A stretch of 58,940 nucleotides of DNA, from assembly GCA_002428985.1 (NCBI GenBank), contig DIYL01000038.1, positions 209,302 to 268,241 on the forward strand, read 5' to 3'. Made by a program: the position numbers and the translations under genes. Each line of letters starts with the position of its first letter. Position 1 is the stretch's first letter. A model generated the notes under the pieces. The model was not told the origin of the DNA and did no database searches. It saw only the letters and a program-made list of their open reading frames with translations. The DNA is from Anaerolineales bacterium UBA6055 (GTDB lineage Bacteria > Chloroflexota > Anaerolineae > Aggregatilineales > Phototrophicaceae). Positions 33,750 to 43,777 of the stretch are shown here, piece after piece.

Positions 33750-34487
33750 ATGAAAATAACAATTTTGGGTGATATTCATGGCAATCGATTTGGATTAGAA
33801 GCCGTCCTCAATGATATAGAGCAACGAGGGCATATAGATACATATTGGCTACTTGGTGATTACGGCATGGATGGAGGTGATCCTGTCGCTGTTCTTGAGT
33901 TACTGGATAAACTGCCCAATACTACTTTCATTCGAGGCAATACAGATCGTTATCTGACACATCCTAGCTTACCATCACCCACTGATTTACCTTTAGATCG
34001 CTTAGATTGGCTCATCAACACAACACAATCGCACTATTGGCCATTAGGCGCATTAAGCCAAACCCGTTGGCTAGATTGGCTCAAGAAATTGCCTCTAGAA
34101 AAACACATGCAACCATCAGATGCGCTCGATGTGTTACTCGTACATAGTCGTCCCGGATATGATGATGGTATAGGGTTAATGCCAGATCAAGATGACCGAA
34201 CCGTGTATAACATGTTCCACAATGCAGAAGAAAACTTAATTTTTGTTGGGCATACACACCGGCTACAAAATCGAAAAGTACGCGATAAACATATCATCAA
34301 CACAGGATGTATCGGAAAACCTGTAACACCTGATAAACGCGCAACTTATACCATTTTAAATGTGACAGATGATAGCTATGAGGTTCAGTCATATCACGTC
34401 GCCTATGATACCAAAGCAGTTATCCAACACATGGAGGCTGTTGGTTTCCCTGAGACAGACCGTATGAGAGACTTATATTTGCGTTAA
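33750..34487 (+). CDS. metallophosphoesterase (YfcE-like subgroup)
   Basis: 245 residues with motifs in order: GDIHGN near 7, GDYGMDGG near 36, GNTDRY near 63, LLVHSRPG near 135 and VGHTHRL near 170, then an INTGCIGKPVTPDKRATY segment. Members hydrolyse phosphodiesters or nucleotides. Distinct from the phosphoesterase at 2819 in order and spacing of motifs. Single gene between divergent hydrolase and convergent amt. Confidence 0.9.
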   Translation: MKITILGDIHGNRFGLEAVLNDIEQRGHIDTYWLLGDYGMDGGDPVAVLELLDKLPNTTFIRGNTDRYLTHPSLPSPTDLPLDRLDWLINTTQSHYWPLGALSQTRWLDWLKKLPLEKHMQPSDALDVLLVHSRPGYDDGIGLMPDQDDRTVYNMFHNAEENLIFVGHTHRLQNRKVRDKHIINTGCIGKPVTPDKRATYTILNVTDDSYEVQSYHVAYDTKAVIQHMEAVGFPETDRMRDLYLR

Positions 34488-34504
34488 CAATCATCATGGT
34501 ATGG

Positions 34505-34535
34505 AATACAAAAGACGGCTCTCATTCGAGAACCG
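34505..34535 (-). terminator. terminator of amt
   Basis: CGGCTCTC (34516-34523) / GAGAACCG (34528-34535) with one mismatch. On the minus strand it is followed by a TCTTTT run, suited to end the amt transcript. Confidence 0.55.
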
Positions 34536-34581
34536 CCTAGTGCAAGGAGTAAACTAATTATTGCTCAATTATGTAATCGAC

Positions 34582-36069
34582 TTAGTCACCACCGTCAGTT
34601 GAAGGTTCACCAAGTGGGAGTACGTTTGGCCAAAGGCTCGCACCGTGTTCGTAAGCGTCGATACCCATTTCTTCGCCTTCTTCATGCATACGGAGTAGAC
34701 CAGCAGCTTTCAATGCGCCGAACATGAGGAAGCTTGTTACACCAGCCCAGACCAACACACCGACAACACCGACAACTTGCGAAATCAATAGTGTTGCGCC
34801 GCCACCCATGAGGATACCTGCGACACCTTCAACACCGTTATTCACAGCGATGAGGTCACCAACACCGAGGACACCGATCATAATTGTACCGAATGCACCA
34901 CATGCACCGTGAACTGCGAATGCGCCGACTGCATCGTCAATTTTTACAGCTTCAACAGCGTTAACAGCGAGGACAACAACGACACCAGAGAGACCACCGA
35001 TGATGATCGCACCGATTGGTGTGACAGATGCACAACCTGCGGTGATACCAACGAGACCAGCGAGTGACCCATTAAGGATGAAACCTAGATCCCATTTTCG
35101 TGTACGGGCAAATTGGAAGAACATTGCACCGAGTGCACCCATTGCAGCAGCAAGTGTTGTGTTGACTGCAACCAAACCAAGTGCGTTAGGGTCACTTGCA
35201 GCAAGGGTTGAACCAACATTGAAACCATACCAGCCGAACCAGAGGATGAATGTACCGAGTGCAGCCAATGCCATGTTTGATGGACGTGGAGGGCTACCAA
35301 AGACGCGACCAACACGTGGGCCAACCATGTATGCACCGATGAGTGCGACAACACCACCTGTCATATGAACAATTGTGGAACCAGCAAAATCGACGAAACC
35401 TTGTTCAGCGATCCAACCGCCACCCCATGTCCAGAATACAACGACAGGGTAGATGATTGCACCAAGAAGCGCACTGTAGATCAATTTACCAATAAAGTTT
35501 GTACGTTCTGCCATTGCACCGGTAGCGATTGTTGCAGCCGCACCAGCAAATGCAAATTGGAAGAAGAAGTCAATGAATGAAATACCGTCACCAGGTTGTG
35601 TACCTGTGATACCACCCAAAGCTAATGTTACTTGACCGAAGATCGAACTACCAATACCAGCGTCTGCATCGTAAGCACCGTAAGCGATACCATAGCCAAC
35701 AATAAAGAAGACAATACCCGTGATACAGGCATCCATGAAATTCTCCGCCAGCGAGTTAACAACACCTGTATGACGGATAAAACCACCTTCTAGCATCGCA
35801 AAACCTGCTTGCATAAAGAATACGAGGAAGCCAGCAAGGAGCAACCAAATTTGGTCAAGGTTAGTTTGGACTGTTGCAGCTGCTTCCATAGCGGCATCAG
35901 CAGTGACAACCATCTCTTCTGCTGCTTCTTCAGCAACAACTTCTTCTGTAGCGGTTTCTTCTTCAGCAGGGGTTTCGTCTTGTGCGAATGCACCAAAACC
36001 AAAGCTATAAAGAACAACAAGACCTAATAAAATAGAAAATAACCGATAGAACATTTTGCGTTTATTCAT
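34582..36069 (-). CDS. amt: ammonium transporter
   Basis: 495 residues. Signal peptide (ending FGAFAQ), then an unusual 40-residue acidic Glu/Ala linker, then 11 membrane helices of the Amt/Rh family: FFMQAGFAMLEGG, DFFFQFAFAGAAATIATGAMAE, DFAGSTIVHMTGGVVALIGA and AVGAFAVHGACGAFG (the twin-His pore region includes HMTGG and HGACG). Conducts ammonium into the cell. GGAGG precedes the ATG. No glnB/glnK partner adjoins it, which is unusual, so control is probably from elsewhere. Confidence 0.95.
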   Translation of the reverse strand: MNKRKMFYRLFSILLGLVVLYSFGFGAFAQDETPAEEETATEEVVAEEAAEEMVVTADAAMEAAATVQTNLDQIWLLLAGFLVFFMQAGFAMLEGGFIRHTGVVNSLAENFMDACITGIVFFIVGYGIAYGAYDADAGIGSSIFGQVTLALGGITGTQPGDGISFIDFFFQFAFAGAAATIATGAMAERTNFIGKLIYSALLGAIIYPVVVFWTWGGGWIAEQGFVDFAGSTIVHMTGGVVALIGAYMVGPRVGRVFGSPPRPSNMALAALGTFILWFGWYGFNVGSTLAASDPNALGLVAVNTTLAAAMGALGAMFFQFARTRKWDLGFILNGSLAGLVGITAGCASVTPIGAIIIGGLSGVVVVLAVNAVEAVKIDDAVGAFAVHGACGAFGTIMIGVLGVGDLIAVNNGVEGVAGILMGGGATLLISQVVGVVGVLVWAGVTSFLMFGALKAAGLLRMHEEGEEMGIDAYEHGASLWPNVLPLGEPSTDGGD

Positions 36070-36658
36070 GCTGTAATCCTCCGCATGGTAGAGCTGACAC
36101 TACAATATTTATCTCACGCTACGGAGTGTACCTAATCCCCCCTTAATGTATTCACCGCAATATTTACTCAATAATCCGGCGCAGTTTTGTTTAATTGTCA
36201 CAAAAAGACAATTATGAGCGTCGAATAAATGCCGTATTTTCCAAAACCCTGATATTCTTGTATTGTTTGTTAAACTTCTCTAGGCTGACTTTGTGCAATT
36301 TATGTGGAATGTATACAGGCAAAGTTGCAAATTTCGATGACATTCTCATAATTAATGGAAAATTTCACAATCAATTTGCCATTTAATTATTTAGAATTAG
36401 AATCGATCCGAGAAATCATCACGAGTTACGGCAACACGTTTGTTAAATTTCACCAAAATATTCTCGATTCAGTTAATTATTTTATGTATGAGACAGGAAC
36501 AGCACTACAAATACTCACGCTACCAACTAGAAATGATAAATTCTCTGTTGCTAAGCTGGGAAAAACTATTAGTCGCAATTTCAGTCAATATGGCTAAAGC
36601 TAGTCAGAAAGTGAAAATTTTGATGTATTATTGGTAAACTTTCACCTTCATCGTTAGA
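36070..36658. other. AT-rich gap between amt and sulfatase genes
   Basis: 589 bp. Two overlapping short frames (36355-36597 and 36440-36637) lack a ribosome-binding site and family likeness and are probably chance products of AT-rich sequence. The amt promoter should lie in its first 100 bp. No other structure seen. Confidence 0.4.
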
Positions 36659-38143
36659 TTATCCCATCGTTTGTGGTGGTGATGCCGGATATTCATTTAT
36701 CAACCAGTTACTGTCATCGGTTGCCCAACGCATATTATATTGTAAGCCAGCTTTCTGTTTATAGCCTGCTGTATGATAGCTACTCGACGTAATCCACGCC
36801 AAAAGATCATTGATAAGTTCCATCTTGATTGCAACGTACTCAGGGTCACTCCATTTGTTGTACAGTTCATCTGGATCATCTGTTAGGTCATACAGTTCAC
36901 CATACGGTTGTGATGTGTAGTAGACTAATTTATGTGTCTCACTGCGGATCATTGTCAGGTAGTTGTCTTCACTAAAGATATATTGACGAGGTTCAGTCTG
37001 TTTTCCAGTCAAATATGATAGTAATGATCGCCCTTCCAAATGACGAGGGATTTCAATCCCAGCAACATCTAAAATCGTCGGACCAATGTCAATCAACGAT
37101 ACAAGATCATTAACCTGGCAAGGTATACCATCTGCTCCTGTATAGACCATAATCAACGGGACATGCACAATCTCATCAAACATCAACCATTTGTACATCA
37201 AACCATGATCCCCTACCATATCGCCATGATCCGAACAGAAAATCAATAAACTATTTTCAAGCCAACCGCGTGCATCCAATGCATCAATCACTTGTCCAAT
37301 CTTTTCATCAACAGTTGTGATGTTTGCATAATAGTGCTTACGCATGCGGATAATATCATCCGGTGAGGCAGTACGAAGGTCAATTTTGGATTCTTTGGTG
37401 TTATTTGCAAAAGCTTCCAATTGTGCATGGTGTTGTGGCGGATTATCGTCATGTTCACCATCACGCACGGTTGGTGCCGGTATATTTGCCTCATCATACA
37501 TTGACAGATGTCGTGTTAGAGGATCGTAGGGATCATGTGGTCCTGTGAAGCCAATTTGTAGGAAAATCGGTTCTTCGCCTCGCCAGTTGTTAATCCATGA
37601 CAGTGCAGCATCACCAATAAATACATCACTATGGAACCGTTCATCAAGATGCCAAGGTGCACCCTGAAACTTACGATGCCATTCAGGGTCAGTATTCTGC
37701 CTATGATTTGGACGTTCATGACCATGATGTGCGAGGAATTTACCCCAGTCATCGTCCACACTCCCTCTCCAGTGATCGAGATTTGTCGGATTTTCGACGA
37801 TTAAACGGTCATGAAAAGCACCCATATCATCGCGGGGACTCATGTGCATCTTACCGATGTTTGCGCATAGATACCCGGCATCACGCAGATCATGCACCCA
37901 AGTACGTTGATGTGCCCAATCATGAAAACTATATACACCCGTGTTGTGTGCATACATTCCAGTAAACATAGCAGCACGTGTAGCAATACAGGTCGCACCG
38001 GGGCAATAAGCGGATCGAAAACTCACACCCTGCTCCACCAAACGATCCTGTGTTGGCGTATGCATATAGTCGTAACCCCATGCATTCACGGTATCAAAAC
38101 GTTGCTGATCGGACATAATAAGGAAAATATTGGGTTTGGTCAT
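36659..38143 (-). CDS. sulfatase (arylsulfatase family)
   Basis: 494 residues. NIFLIMSDQQRFDT at the start (metal-binding Asp), formylglycine signature CIATRAAMFTG with Cys52, TGPHDPYDP and later FCSDHGDMVGDHGLMYKW (metal Asp and His). Hydrolyses sulfate esters; the modified Cys is converted to formylglycine by an enzyme not in the window. The signature reads C-x-A-x-R, the less usual variant of C-x-P-x-R. No signal peptide, so cytoplasmic or exported folded. Single gene. Confidence 0.92.
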   Translation of the reverse strand: MTKPNIFLIMSDQQRFDTVNAWGYDYMHTPTQDRLVEQGVSFRSAYCPGATCIATRAAMFTGMYAHNTGVYSFHDWAHQRTWVHDLRDAGYLCANIGKMHMSPRDDMGAFHDRLIVENPTNLDHWRGSVDDDWGKFLAHHGHERPNHRQNTDPEWHRKFQGAPWHLDERFHSDVFIGDAALSWINNWRGEEPIFLQIGFTGPHDPYDPLTRHLSMYDEANIPAPTVRDGEHDDNPPQHHAQLEAFANNTKESKIDLRTASPDDIIRMRKHYYANITTVDEKIGQVIDALDARGWLENSLLIFCSDHGDMVGDHGLMYKWLMFDEIVHVPLIMVYTGADGIPCQVNDLVSLIDIGPTILDVAGIEIPRHLEGRSLLSYLTGKQTEPRQYIFSEDNYLTMIRSETHKLVYYTSQPYGELYDLTDDPDELYNKWSDPEYVAIKMELINDLLAWITSSSYHTAGYKQKAGLQYNMRWATDDSNWLINEYPASPPQTMG

Positions 38144-38323
38144 AATATTCCCTACACCTCATAATAAATATGTTTTCAACATAACAGCCTAAATTGTACC
38201 GAAACCAACAGATCTTAGCGACAATCCGCTCATGAACGATAATATGTAAAACCTAAATCAACAGGAGTTAAAACACCCTATTTAATATACATTTGTTTAT
38301 AAAGTTATACTTTTATACTTTTG

Positions 38324-38340
38324 TTTGTTGACTGAACAAA
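38324..38340. promoter_or_regulatory. inverted repeat operator candidate before P450
   Basis: TTTGTT (38324-38329), GACTG, AACAAA (38335-38340): perfect 6-bp arms, 64 bp upstream of the P450 start, in a 261-bp promoter-bearing gap. Confidence 0.4.
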
Positions 38341-38404
38341 ACCTCAGTTTATTATGGACGTATAAGTGATAAGACAAAGTGATAGATAGAGGATACCTGA
38401 GTAA

Positions 38405-39805
38405 ATGACTACACAAGGAAATTTCCCAGCAGGTCCACCCATAGTCCGCAACACGATGATGCAACAATACAGATTCTACAAAAATTTCTTAGAAGACCCT
38501 CTTGGTAAAGTGACCGAGTGGTTTGGTGAGTATGGAGATGTCATCCACTTCAACGTCGGCGAAAACGGTCATCAATATTACATCGCAAACCCTGAGATGG
38601 TACGAGAAATCCTGATCAAACAATCCGACACCTTCATTAAAGGGCCAGATTATTCTGATGAAGAACATGGACTTGCCCGCTTCATGGGTCATGGTCTCAT
38701 CACGAGCAATGGCGATTTCTGGAAGCGGCAACGCAAATTAGTCGCCCCAGCCTTCCATACACAACGCATCTCTGCCTATGCAGATACGATGGTGGCTTAT
38801 GGACAACAAACAATGGATCGTTGGGAAGATGGTCAAGCACTCGACATTGACGAAGAAATGATGGAACTGACCCTGATGATCGTTGGACGCACATTGTTTG
38901 ATGCCGATGCGTCACAGACAGCTAGCTCTGTAAAAGATGCTGTTGCCATCATCCAAAAAGCAAGCAATACGGCTACGCTATTACCGTCATGGGTACCAAC
39001 TCCGTTGCGCATCCGCTCCAAACAAGCCAACAAAATGCTTGACAAAATCATCTATGAATTCATTGATGAACGTCGTGCATCTGGTGAAGATCAAGGTGAT
39101 TTACTGTCGATGTTGCTGTTGTCGGAAGATGAGAACGGTGAACGCATGACTAACAAACAAGCTCGCGATGAAGCAGTGACACTCTTCCTTGCCGGACACG
39201 AAACAACTGCCAATACTCTCAATTGGACGTGGTGGTTACTAGCACAACATCCACAGGTCGAAGCAAAGCTACATCATGAAATCGATACCGTTCTACAGGG
39301 TAAAACCGCATCACTAGAAGATCTTCGTCGCCTTCCTTATACAGACATGGTGATTAAAGAGTCGATGCGCCTGATGCCACCAGCTTGGTCAATTGGACGT
39401 GTCGCCAGCCAAGACACTGAAGTCATGGGGTATTCCTTCCCGAAAGGTACAGGACTCAGCATTGTGATTTATAGTCTGCATCGGAATCCGGATGTTTGGG
39501 ATAATCCAAATGACTTTATCCCTGAACGTTGGACGGATGAAAAAACCAAAGACATCTCTAAATATGCCTATATTCCATTCAGCACTGGGCCACGCATCTG
39601 TATTGGGAACAGTTTTGCCACAATGGAAGCAAATCTACTCTTAGCAACCATCGCTCAACAATATCAATTCCGCCTGACACCAAATGCAAATGTTGTGCCA
39701 CAGCCATTCATCACGATATTTCCAAAGTATGGTCTGCCGATGACCGCACATAAACGCCAACCTCAATCCACTCCACAGCCAGAACAAGCGCTTGAAATGG
39801 CGTAA
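38405..39805 (+). CDS. cytochrome P450 monooxygenase
   Basis: 466 residues. I-helix oxygen motif LFLAGHETTANTL, K-helix IKESMRL (ExxR), PERW, and heme loop FSTGPRICIGNSFA with the Cys ligand. Length and the WKRQRKLVAPAFH segment resemble CYP102/CYP4-like fatty-acid type P450s, but substrate cannot be told. No membrane anchor, so soluble and dependent on a separate ferredoxin or reductase not found here. Inverted repeat upstream suggests regulated expression. Confidence 0.95.
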   Translation: MTTQGNFPAGPPIVRNTMMQQYRFYKNFLEDPLGKVTEWFGEYGDVIHFNVGENGHQYYIANPEMVREILIKQSDTFIKGPDYSDEEHGLARFMGHGLITSNGDFWKRQRKLVAPAFHTQRISAYADTMVAYGQQTMDRWEDGQALDIDEEMMELTLMIVGRTLFDADASQTASSVKDAVAIIQKASNTATLLPSWVPTPLRIRSKQANKMLDKIIYEFIDERRASGEDQGDLLSMLLLSEDENGERMTNKQARDEAVTLFLAGHETTANTLNWTWWLLAQHPQVEAKLHHEIDTVLQGKTASLEDLRRLPYTDMVIKESMRLMPPAWSIGRVASQDTEVMGYSFPKGTGLSIVIYSLHRNPDVWDNPNDFIPERWTDEKTKDISKYAYIPFSTGPRICIGNSFATMEANLLLATIAQQYQFRLTPNANVVPQPFITIFPKYGLPMTAHKRQPQSTPQPEQALEMA

Positions 39806-39826
39806 ACAGACACAGCTATATTATAT

Positions 39827-39854
39827 TAGGGAGAAGATCGAGATCCTCTCCCTA
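39827..39854. terminator. bidirectional terminator between P450 and propeller genes
   Basis: TAGGGAGA (39827-39834) and TCTCCCTA (39847-39854), perfect 8-bp stem, between two convergent stops 59 bp apart. Confidence 0.6.
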
Positions 39855-39864
39855 TGCATATGAT

Positions 39865-41109
39865 TTATTCCGATCGTGGTAAAATAATTGCCCGTAGAAC
39901 CCCAGGGAAGTTTAATTTATCTGTCGTGATCAATTTATCATTCACGTATAGAATTTGTCCATCGGGGCTAAAGCTAAGATCATTGGGTAAATTAAAAGTC
40001 GCCTCAAGTGCGGCAGCATCATCGTTTCCACGATCTCCATTTCCCGCAAACACAGTAACCTCACCATCCAATGTCACCGTATAAATACGATGTCCACCGC
40101 GCGAAACTACATACAGTAGGCCTTCATAATACATAAGATGAGCATTGCTCCGACCAGACAATTCGACAAATTCTTCGACCTCGCCATCGAGTGCAATTTT
40201 TAGAACTTTGCCATCATTATAGTTAGAAACATAAAAATTACCGTCATCATCCATTGTGATCCCATTTGGACAATTCAGTAATGATGATTGTGCAAATACT
40301 GATGATTCTTCATCAATTGTGACACGTTGAATGGAGCTACCTCCACAATTCGTGACATAGAGGGCATCCTCATCATCAATTACAATACCTACTGGACTTT
40401 TAAATTCATCATCAGAATAAAATGTCACCTCTCCCTCAGGTGTTACTCTGAGAACGCGTCCACTACGAATGCTCGACTGATAAAAATTACCCTGTGAATC
40501 AAATTCATTCCCTGATGCACCCTGTAGCGCATCCGTTGAGAAGAAAATGCTCACATCGCCGTCGGGTGTAATCCGATAGACTGTCGCACCACGCGCGACT
40601 TGCGGTTCACCAAAATCAGAAAAATACACGTTACCATCTTCATCAGTATCCAACCCACCAGTAGCCGCACGTAATTCAGGAACAAGTGTGGTTACAACTG
40701 TCTCATTCTGTAAGGTAATCGGTTGAGATGCCTCTGATAAAGCTGATTCATCTACCAGAATATAAACTTGGTAAGCTATTCCCTCAACAATCCCCTCCCC
40801 ATTGACATCTTGACTGGTCGCTCGTAGGTTACGGGAGAATTGCTCCGTATCCGGGAAAACAATCAGAAATGACTCGCTTGCCATTGCCGTATCAATATCA
40901 AATGGATCATCAGCAGGTACAACCATCAACTGATGCTTAATTCCGACGGCTTCTGTCACAAAACTAATCTGCAAATCTTCACCATTACCTTGATTATCAA
41001 CATCACTCACCAAGATTTCACTGATTGGCGCAACCTCGGCATATGCCATCCCAACAGACATAACCAGAATAAAAATAAGTACATAGATAAACTGTGATAA
41101 TTTCATCAT
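39865..41109 (-). CDS. secreted NHL/SMP-30-like beta-propeller
   Basis: 414 residues. Signal peptide (LIFILVMSVGMAYA), about 120 residues without clear family, then repeated propeller blades of the type GIVIDDEDALYVTN, GITMDDDGNFYVSNYNDGKVLKI, GLLYVVSRGGHRIYTV and DLSFSPDGQILYVND. NHL propellers bind ligands or act as lactonases. The start has two adjacent ATGs. Second gene of an operon after MerR (6-nt gap), so its expression follows the MerR protein. Confidence 0.8.
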   Translation of the reverse strand: MMKLSQFIYVLIFILVMSVGMAYAEVAPISEILVSDVDNQGNGEDLQISFVTEAVGIKHQLMVVPADDPFDIDTAMASESFLIVFPDTEQFSRNLRATSQDVNGEGIVEGIAYQVYILVDESALSEASQPITLQNETVVTTLVPELRAATGGLDTDEDGNVYFSDFGEPQVARGATVYRITPDGDVSIFFSTDALQGASGNEFDSQGNFYQSSIRSGRVLRVTPEGEVTFYSDDEFKSPVGIVIDDEDALYVTNCGGSSIQRVTIDEESSVFAQSSLLNCPNGITMDDDGNFYVSNYNDGKVLKIALDGEVEEFVELSGRSNAHLMYYEGLLYVVSRGGHRIYTVTLDGEVTVFAGNGDRGNDDAAALEATFNLPNDLSFSPDGQILYVNDKLITTDKLNFPGVLRAIILPRSE

Positions 41110-41115
41110 AACCCC

Positions 41116-41970
41116 TTATTTAGCAACAATTGGAAATTGTATTTCGACTAAGTTTTGTGGATGTTGTAGGTTACGATCATTGATCCGTATATAAACTTCA
41201 CGAATCGGATATGCAAATTGGTAATTGTGCTGTCCCGCCCAATTGTAGAGAGCTAGCGATCCTTCGCCCCGGGCGATATATTCACCCTGATACACAACCG
41301 ATGCAACTTGTTTAACAGCAGGCAATGTTCTTAAGGTGAATGGATACTTGTTAGAGAGGTGGCTCAGATCTTTATCTATTCGAAAAGCACACTCCAGTTC
41401 ATCATCTGCAATATGATAGGGCAACTTTGTATATGTGTGGTCTTCCGGCAGACCCTGTGTATGAAAGATACCAACAGCCTCATGATGAACAATCCCAGCT
41501 AGGGTGAGTTGTTCATGTAAATCCAGAAATACACCTTGTATCTCACTCGCGTCAGAAATCGTCTGTTGTCTTGATGCGATATACCATGGCTCGATTGATT
41601 TGACAACAACATGCAGATTGGGTAATGTGCCCTCGTTGTCAATTAGATCTAGATACGTCTCGACCTGACTCAGACGTAATTCAAGATCTTCAAGCGTTTG
41701 TCTTGCTTCCGCTTGCTTGAGTAACAACATACCCCGAATCGCTTCGGTTGTGATATTTTCATTTAACAGCCGTCCAATCTCTTTTAACGACAATCCAAGA
41801 TTTTGTAACGCTTTAATACGGTGTAAACGTGGCAACTGCTCTACACTGTAGTAGCGATGTCCGGTCTCATCATTGACGTACATCGGCTGAAAAACTGTCA
41901 GTTGGTCATAATGACGTAAACTACGTACAGATGTTTGGGTTAAGCGTGCAAAATCACCAATTTTAATCAT
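41116..41970 (-). CDS. MerR-family regulator with GyrI-like effector domain
   Basis: 284 residues from ATG 41970 (GGAGG upstream; the longer frame from 41988 adds six unlikely residues). MerR HTH at 1-70 (KIGDFARLTQTSVRSLRHYDQL, RLHRIKALQNLGLSLKEIGRLL), dimer coiled coil at about 75-115, and a GyrI-like drug-binding domain (IEPWYIASRQQTI, ending YIRINDRNLQHPQNLVEIQFPI). BmrR-type multidrug sensors look like this. In one operon with the secreted propeller. Confidence 0.9.
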   Translation of the reverse strand: MIKIGDFARLTQTSVRSLRHYDQLTVFQPMYVNDETGHRYYSVEQLPRLHRIKALQNLGLSLKEIGRLLNENITTEAIRGMLLLKQAEARQTLEDLELRLSQVETYLDLIDNEGTLPNLHVVVKSIEPWYIASRQQTISDASEIQGVFLDLHEQLTLAGIVHHEAVGIFHTQGLPEDHTYTKLPYHIADDELECAFRIDKDLSHLSNKYPFTLRTLPAVKQVASVVYQGEYIARGEGSLALYNWAGQHNYQFAYPIREVYIRINDRNLQHPQNLVEIQFPIVAK

Positions 41971-42150
41971 TACAAACCTCCACATCATTCATGATAAAAC
42001 CTCACACGGTGTAAGGTTCAAGGGCAAATTTTAGCGCTGTACAAAATACACTATAAAAATTGGCATTAGTGTAGCTTTGTTGCATTGGTAGAATTCTCAA
42101 TCTGCTTCTACAATACAGGCATTGTTTTAGACCAGTTTAGGACTATTGAC

Positions 42151-43710
42151 ATGAAACGCATTGTTGTATTCATTCTAATGATGGCTATGAGTTTTACCGT
42201 ATCGGCACAAGATGCCAAAATTATCTATGACACAACTGTCACCTCATCTGCGCAATCATTCAGTATCACAATTCCCGGTCGACTGCTCGACTTTTCGGCA
42301 ACCGAGCGTACACCGAATAACATCACGATGACCAATAATTGGGACATTTTGCAAGCCGATGGCACACTTGCGGTTAATGAAGGAGATATTCTCCTTGTTG
42401 TTGATTATTTTGAGTCGGCAAGCGAAATGAATTTACCCGAGGATTCAACGGTTTTAGATGTCGCCAATGCGATGGTCGAACGCTCGACTCGTGAAACCAG
42501 TCCGCCGTTAGAATCTGTTGCTGGAGATTATGACGGTTACCTCTATATCAGCACAATAGACGGTTTAATCTTCACCAGTGGTATGTTTGATATTGGCGAG
42601 GGGGCATTTGCAGGCTTCACCTTATTGACGGTTGCAGATGATTCCGCCAATCAGTTACTAGATACAGCACTGACTATCGTCGGGAGCTTACAAAAAGGAC
42701 TAGTCATTGGACATGTTGAGGCACTTGACCTCAAATTACCCAACACTTACACCCGTGAAGAAGATGGTTTCAACATCCCATATCCCAAAGGTTGGACAGT
42801 ACAAATATCACCACTCGGACGCTCACAATTTGTGACAGTTACCAAAGGACATACCTTCGACATCAATATTCCGACAAGTCCGGGACAGCCTGTCGCAATT
42901 ATTGCTTATGGCACAATTGACGAACTCACGGAAATGCCGATGACGATGATCGATCCGGAAATGAACGCACAGCGCGTTATACAAGCAATTATAGGCGCAA
43001 CTCCTGATGAAATTGTTCATCTCGAAATTGCAGGATTCCGTGCAGCCCAAACCGTCAGGAATAACCCAGATTTCGAAAATTGGTTTATCGCCATCATGCT
43101 AGATGATAATCACTTCATATCTGCGAATATGTTCACCGATATCGATGCAGATGTCGATTTCTTTGGCATAATTACCGAGATGATAATTCATGCACGTTGG
43201 GGCGAGGACTTGCCATCTTATGACTATGCCAGCGGTACCGAACTCGATAGCGACCTTCAAACATTTATCTCAGAATTCCACAATCTTTCATTTGATATCC
43301 CTACAGATTGGTTCGCCTACGATTTATCAGATGAAATTTCTGTCGTCATCAATACAGAAGACGCTTTTGATTCAGTAACCGAGCAACTCCCACCAGAATC
43401 AGGCGAGGTGCTGATTACAATTTTCACTCATACAACCATCAACGCATTCGGCAATGGCGATATTGATGTCATGCTACAGAACCTCAACCAGACCATGTTT
43501 ACGGATGGGATCGGCAATTTGACGGAATCCGAGTTAAACGGACGAACAGTTTATGTAGCCGAAAATGACTTTGCACAATTTGAGAGATGGGCGATTCTGA
43601 CACCAGTTGATGATGATTATGTTTTGATGTTGATCGAAGCACCAGTGGGCGAATTAGACGGTATGCGCGAGACAATTACAGCAATCCTTGAGTCGATGTT
43701 TATTAAATAA
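42151..43710 (+). CDS. secreted protein of three similar domains, unknown
   Basis: 519 residues from ATG 42151, which begins a signal peptide (MKRIVVFILMMAMSFTVSA); the longer frame from 42085 is unlikely. Three domains of about 150-180 residues each start with a similar beta pattern: FSITIPGRLLDFS, FNIPYPKGWTVQI, and LSFDIPTDWFAYDL. They resemble PsbP/DcrB-like modules but this is tentative. No catalytic motif seen. A strong terminator follows. Promoter presumably in the 110 bp shared with the divergent MerR gene. Confidence 0.7.
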   Translation: MKRIVVFILMMAMSFTVSAQDAKIIYDTTVTSSAQSFSITIPGRLLDFSATERTPNNITMTNNWDILQADGTLAVNEGDILLVVDYFESASEMNLPEDSTVLDVANAMVERSTRETSPPLESVAGDYDGYLYISTIDGLIFTSGMFDIGEGAFAGFTLLTVADDSANQLLDTALTIVGSLQKGLVIGHVEALDLKLPNTYTREEDGFNIPYPKGWTVQISPLGRSQFVTVTKGHTFDINIPTSPGQPVAIIAYGTIDELTEMPMTMIDPEMNAQRVIQAIIGATPDEIVHLEIAGFRAAQTVRNNPDFENWFIAIMLDDNHFISANMFTDIDADVDFFGIITEMIIHARWGEDLPSYDYASGTELDSDLQTFISEFHNLSFDIPTDWFAYDLSDEISVVINTEDAFDSVTEQLPPESGEVLITIFTHTTINAFGNGDIDVMLQNLNQTMFTDGIGNLTESELNGRTVYVAENDFAQFERWAILTPVDDDYVLMLIEAPVGELDGMRETITAILESMFIK

Positions 43711-43737
43711 TGTCATCGCATTTGAGCAATAAAGAAG

Positions 43738-43766
43738 TCCTGATAGTACAACCTATCAGGATTTTT
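43738..43766 (+). terminator. intrinsic terminator
   Basis: TCCTGATAG (43738-43746) / CTATCAGGA (43753-43761), 6-nt loop, then TTTTT. Ends the secreted three-domain protein gene. Confidence 0.85.
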
Positions 43767-43777
43767 GTATTAGAGGA

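Noticed and set aside
36355..36637. Two overlapping short frames after amt
   Set aside because: No ribosome-binding site, AT-rich, no family likeness and they overlap one another.
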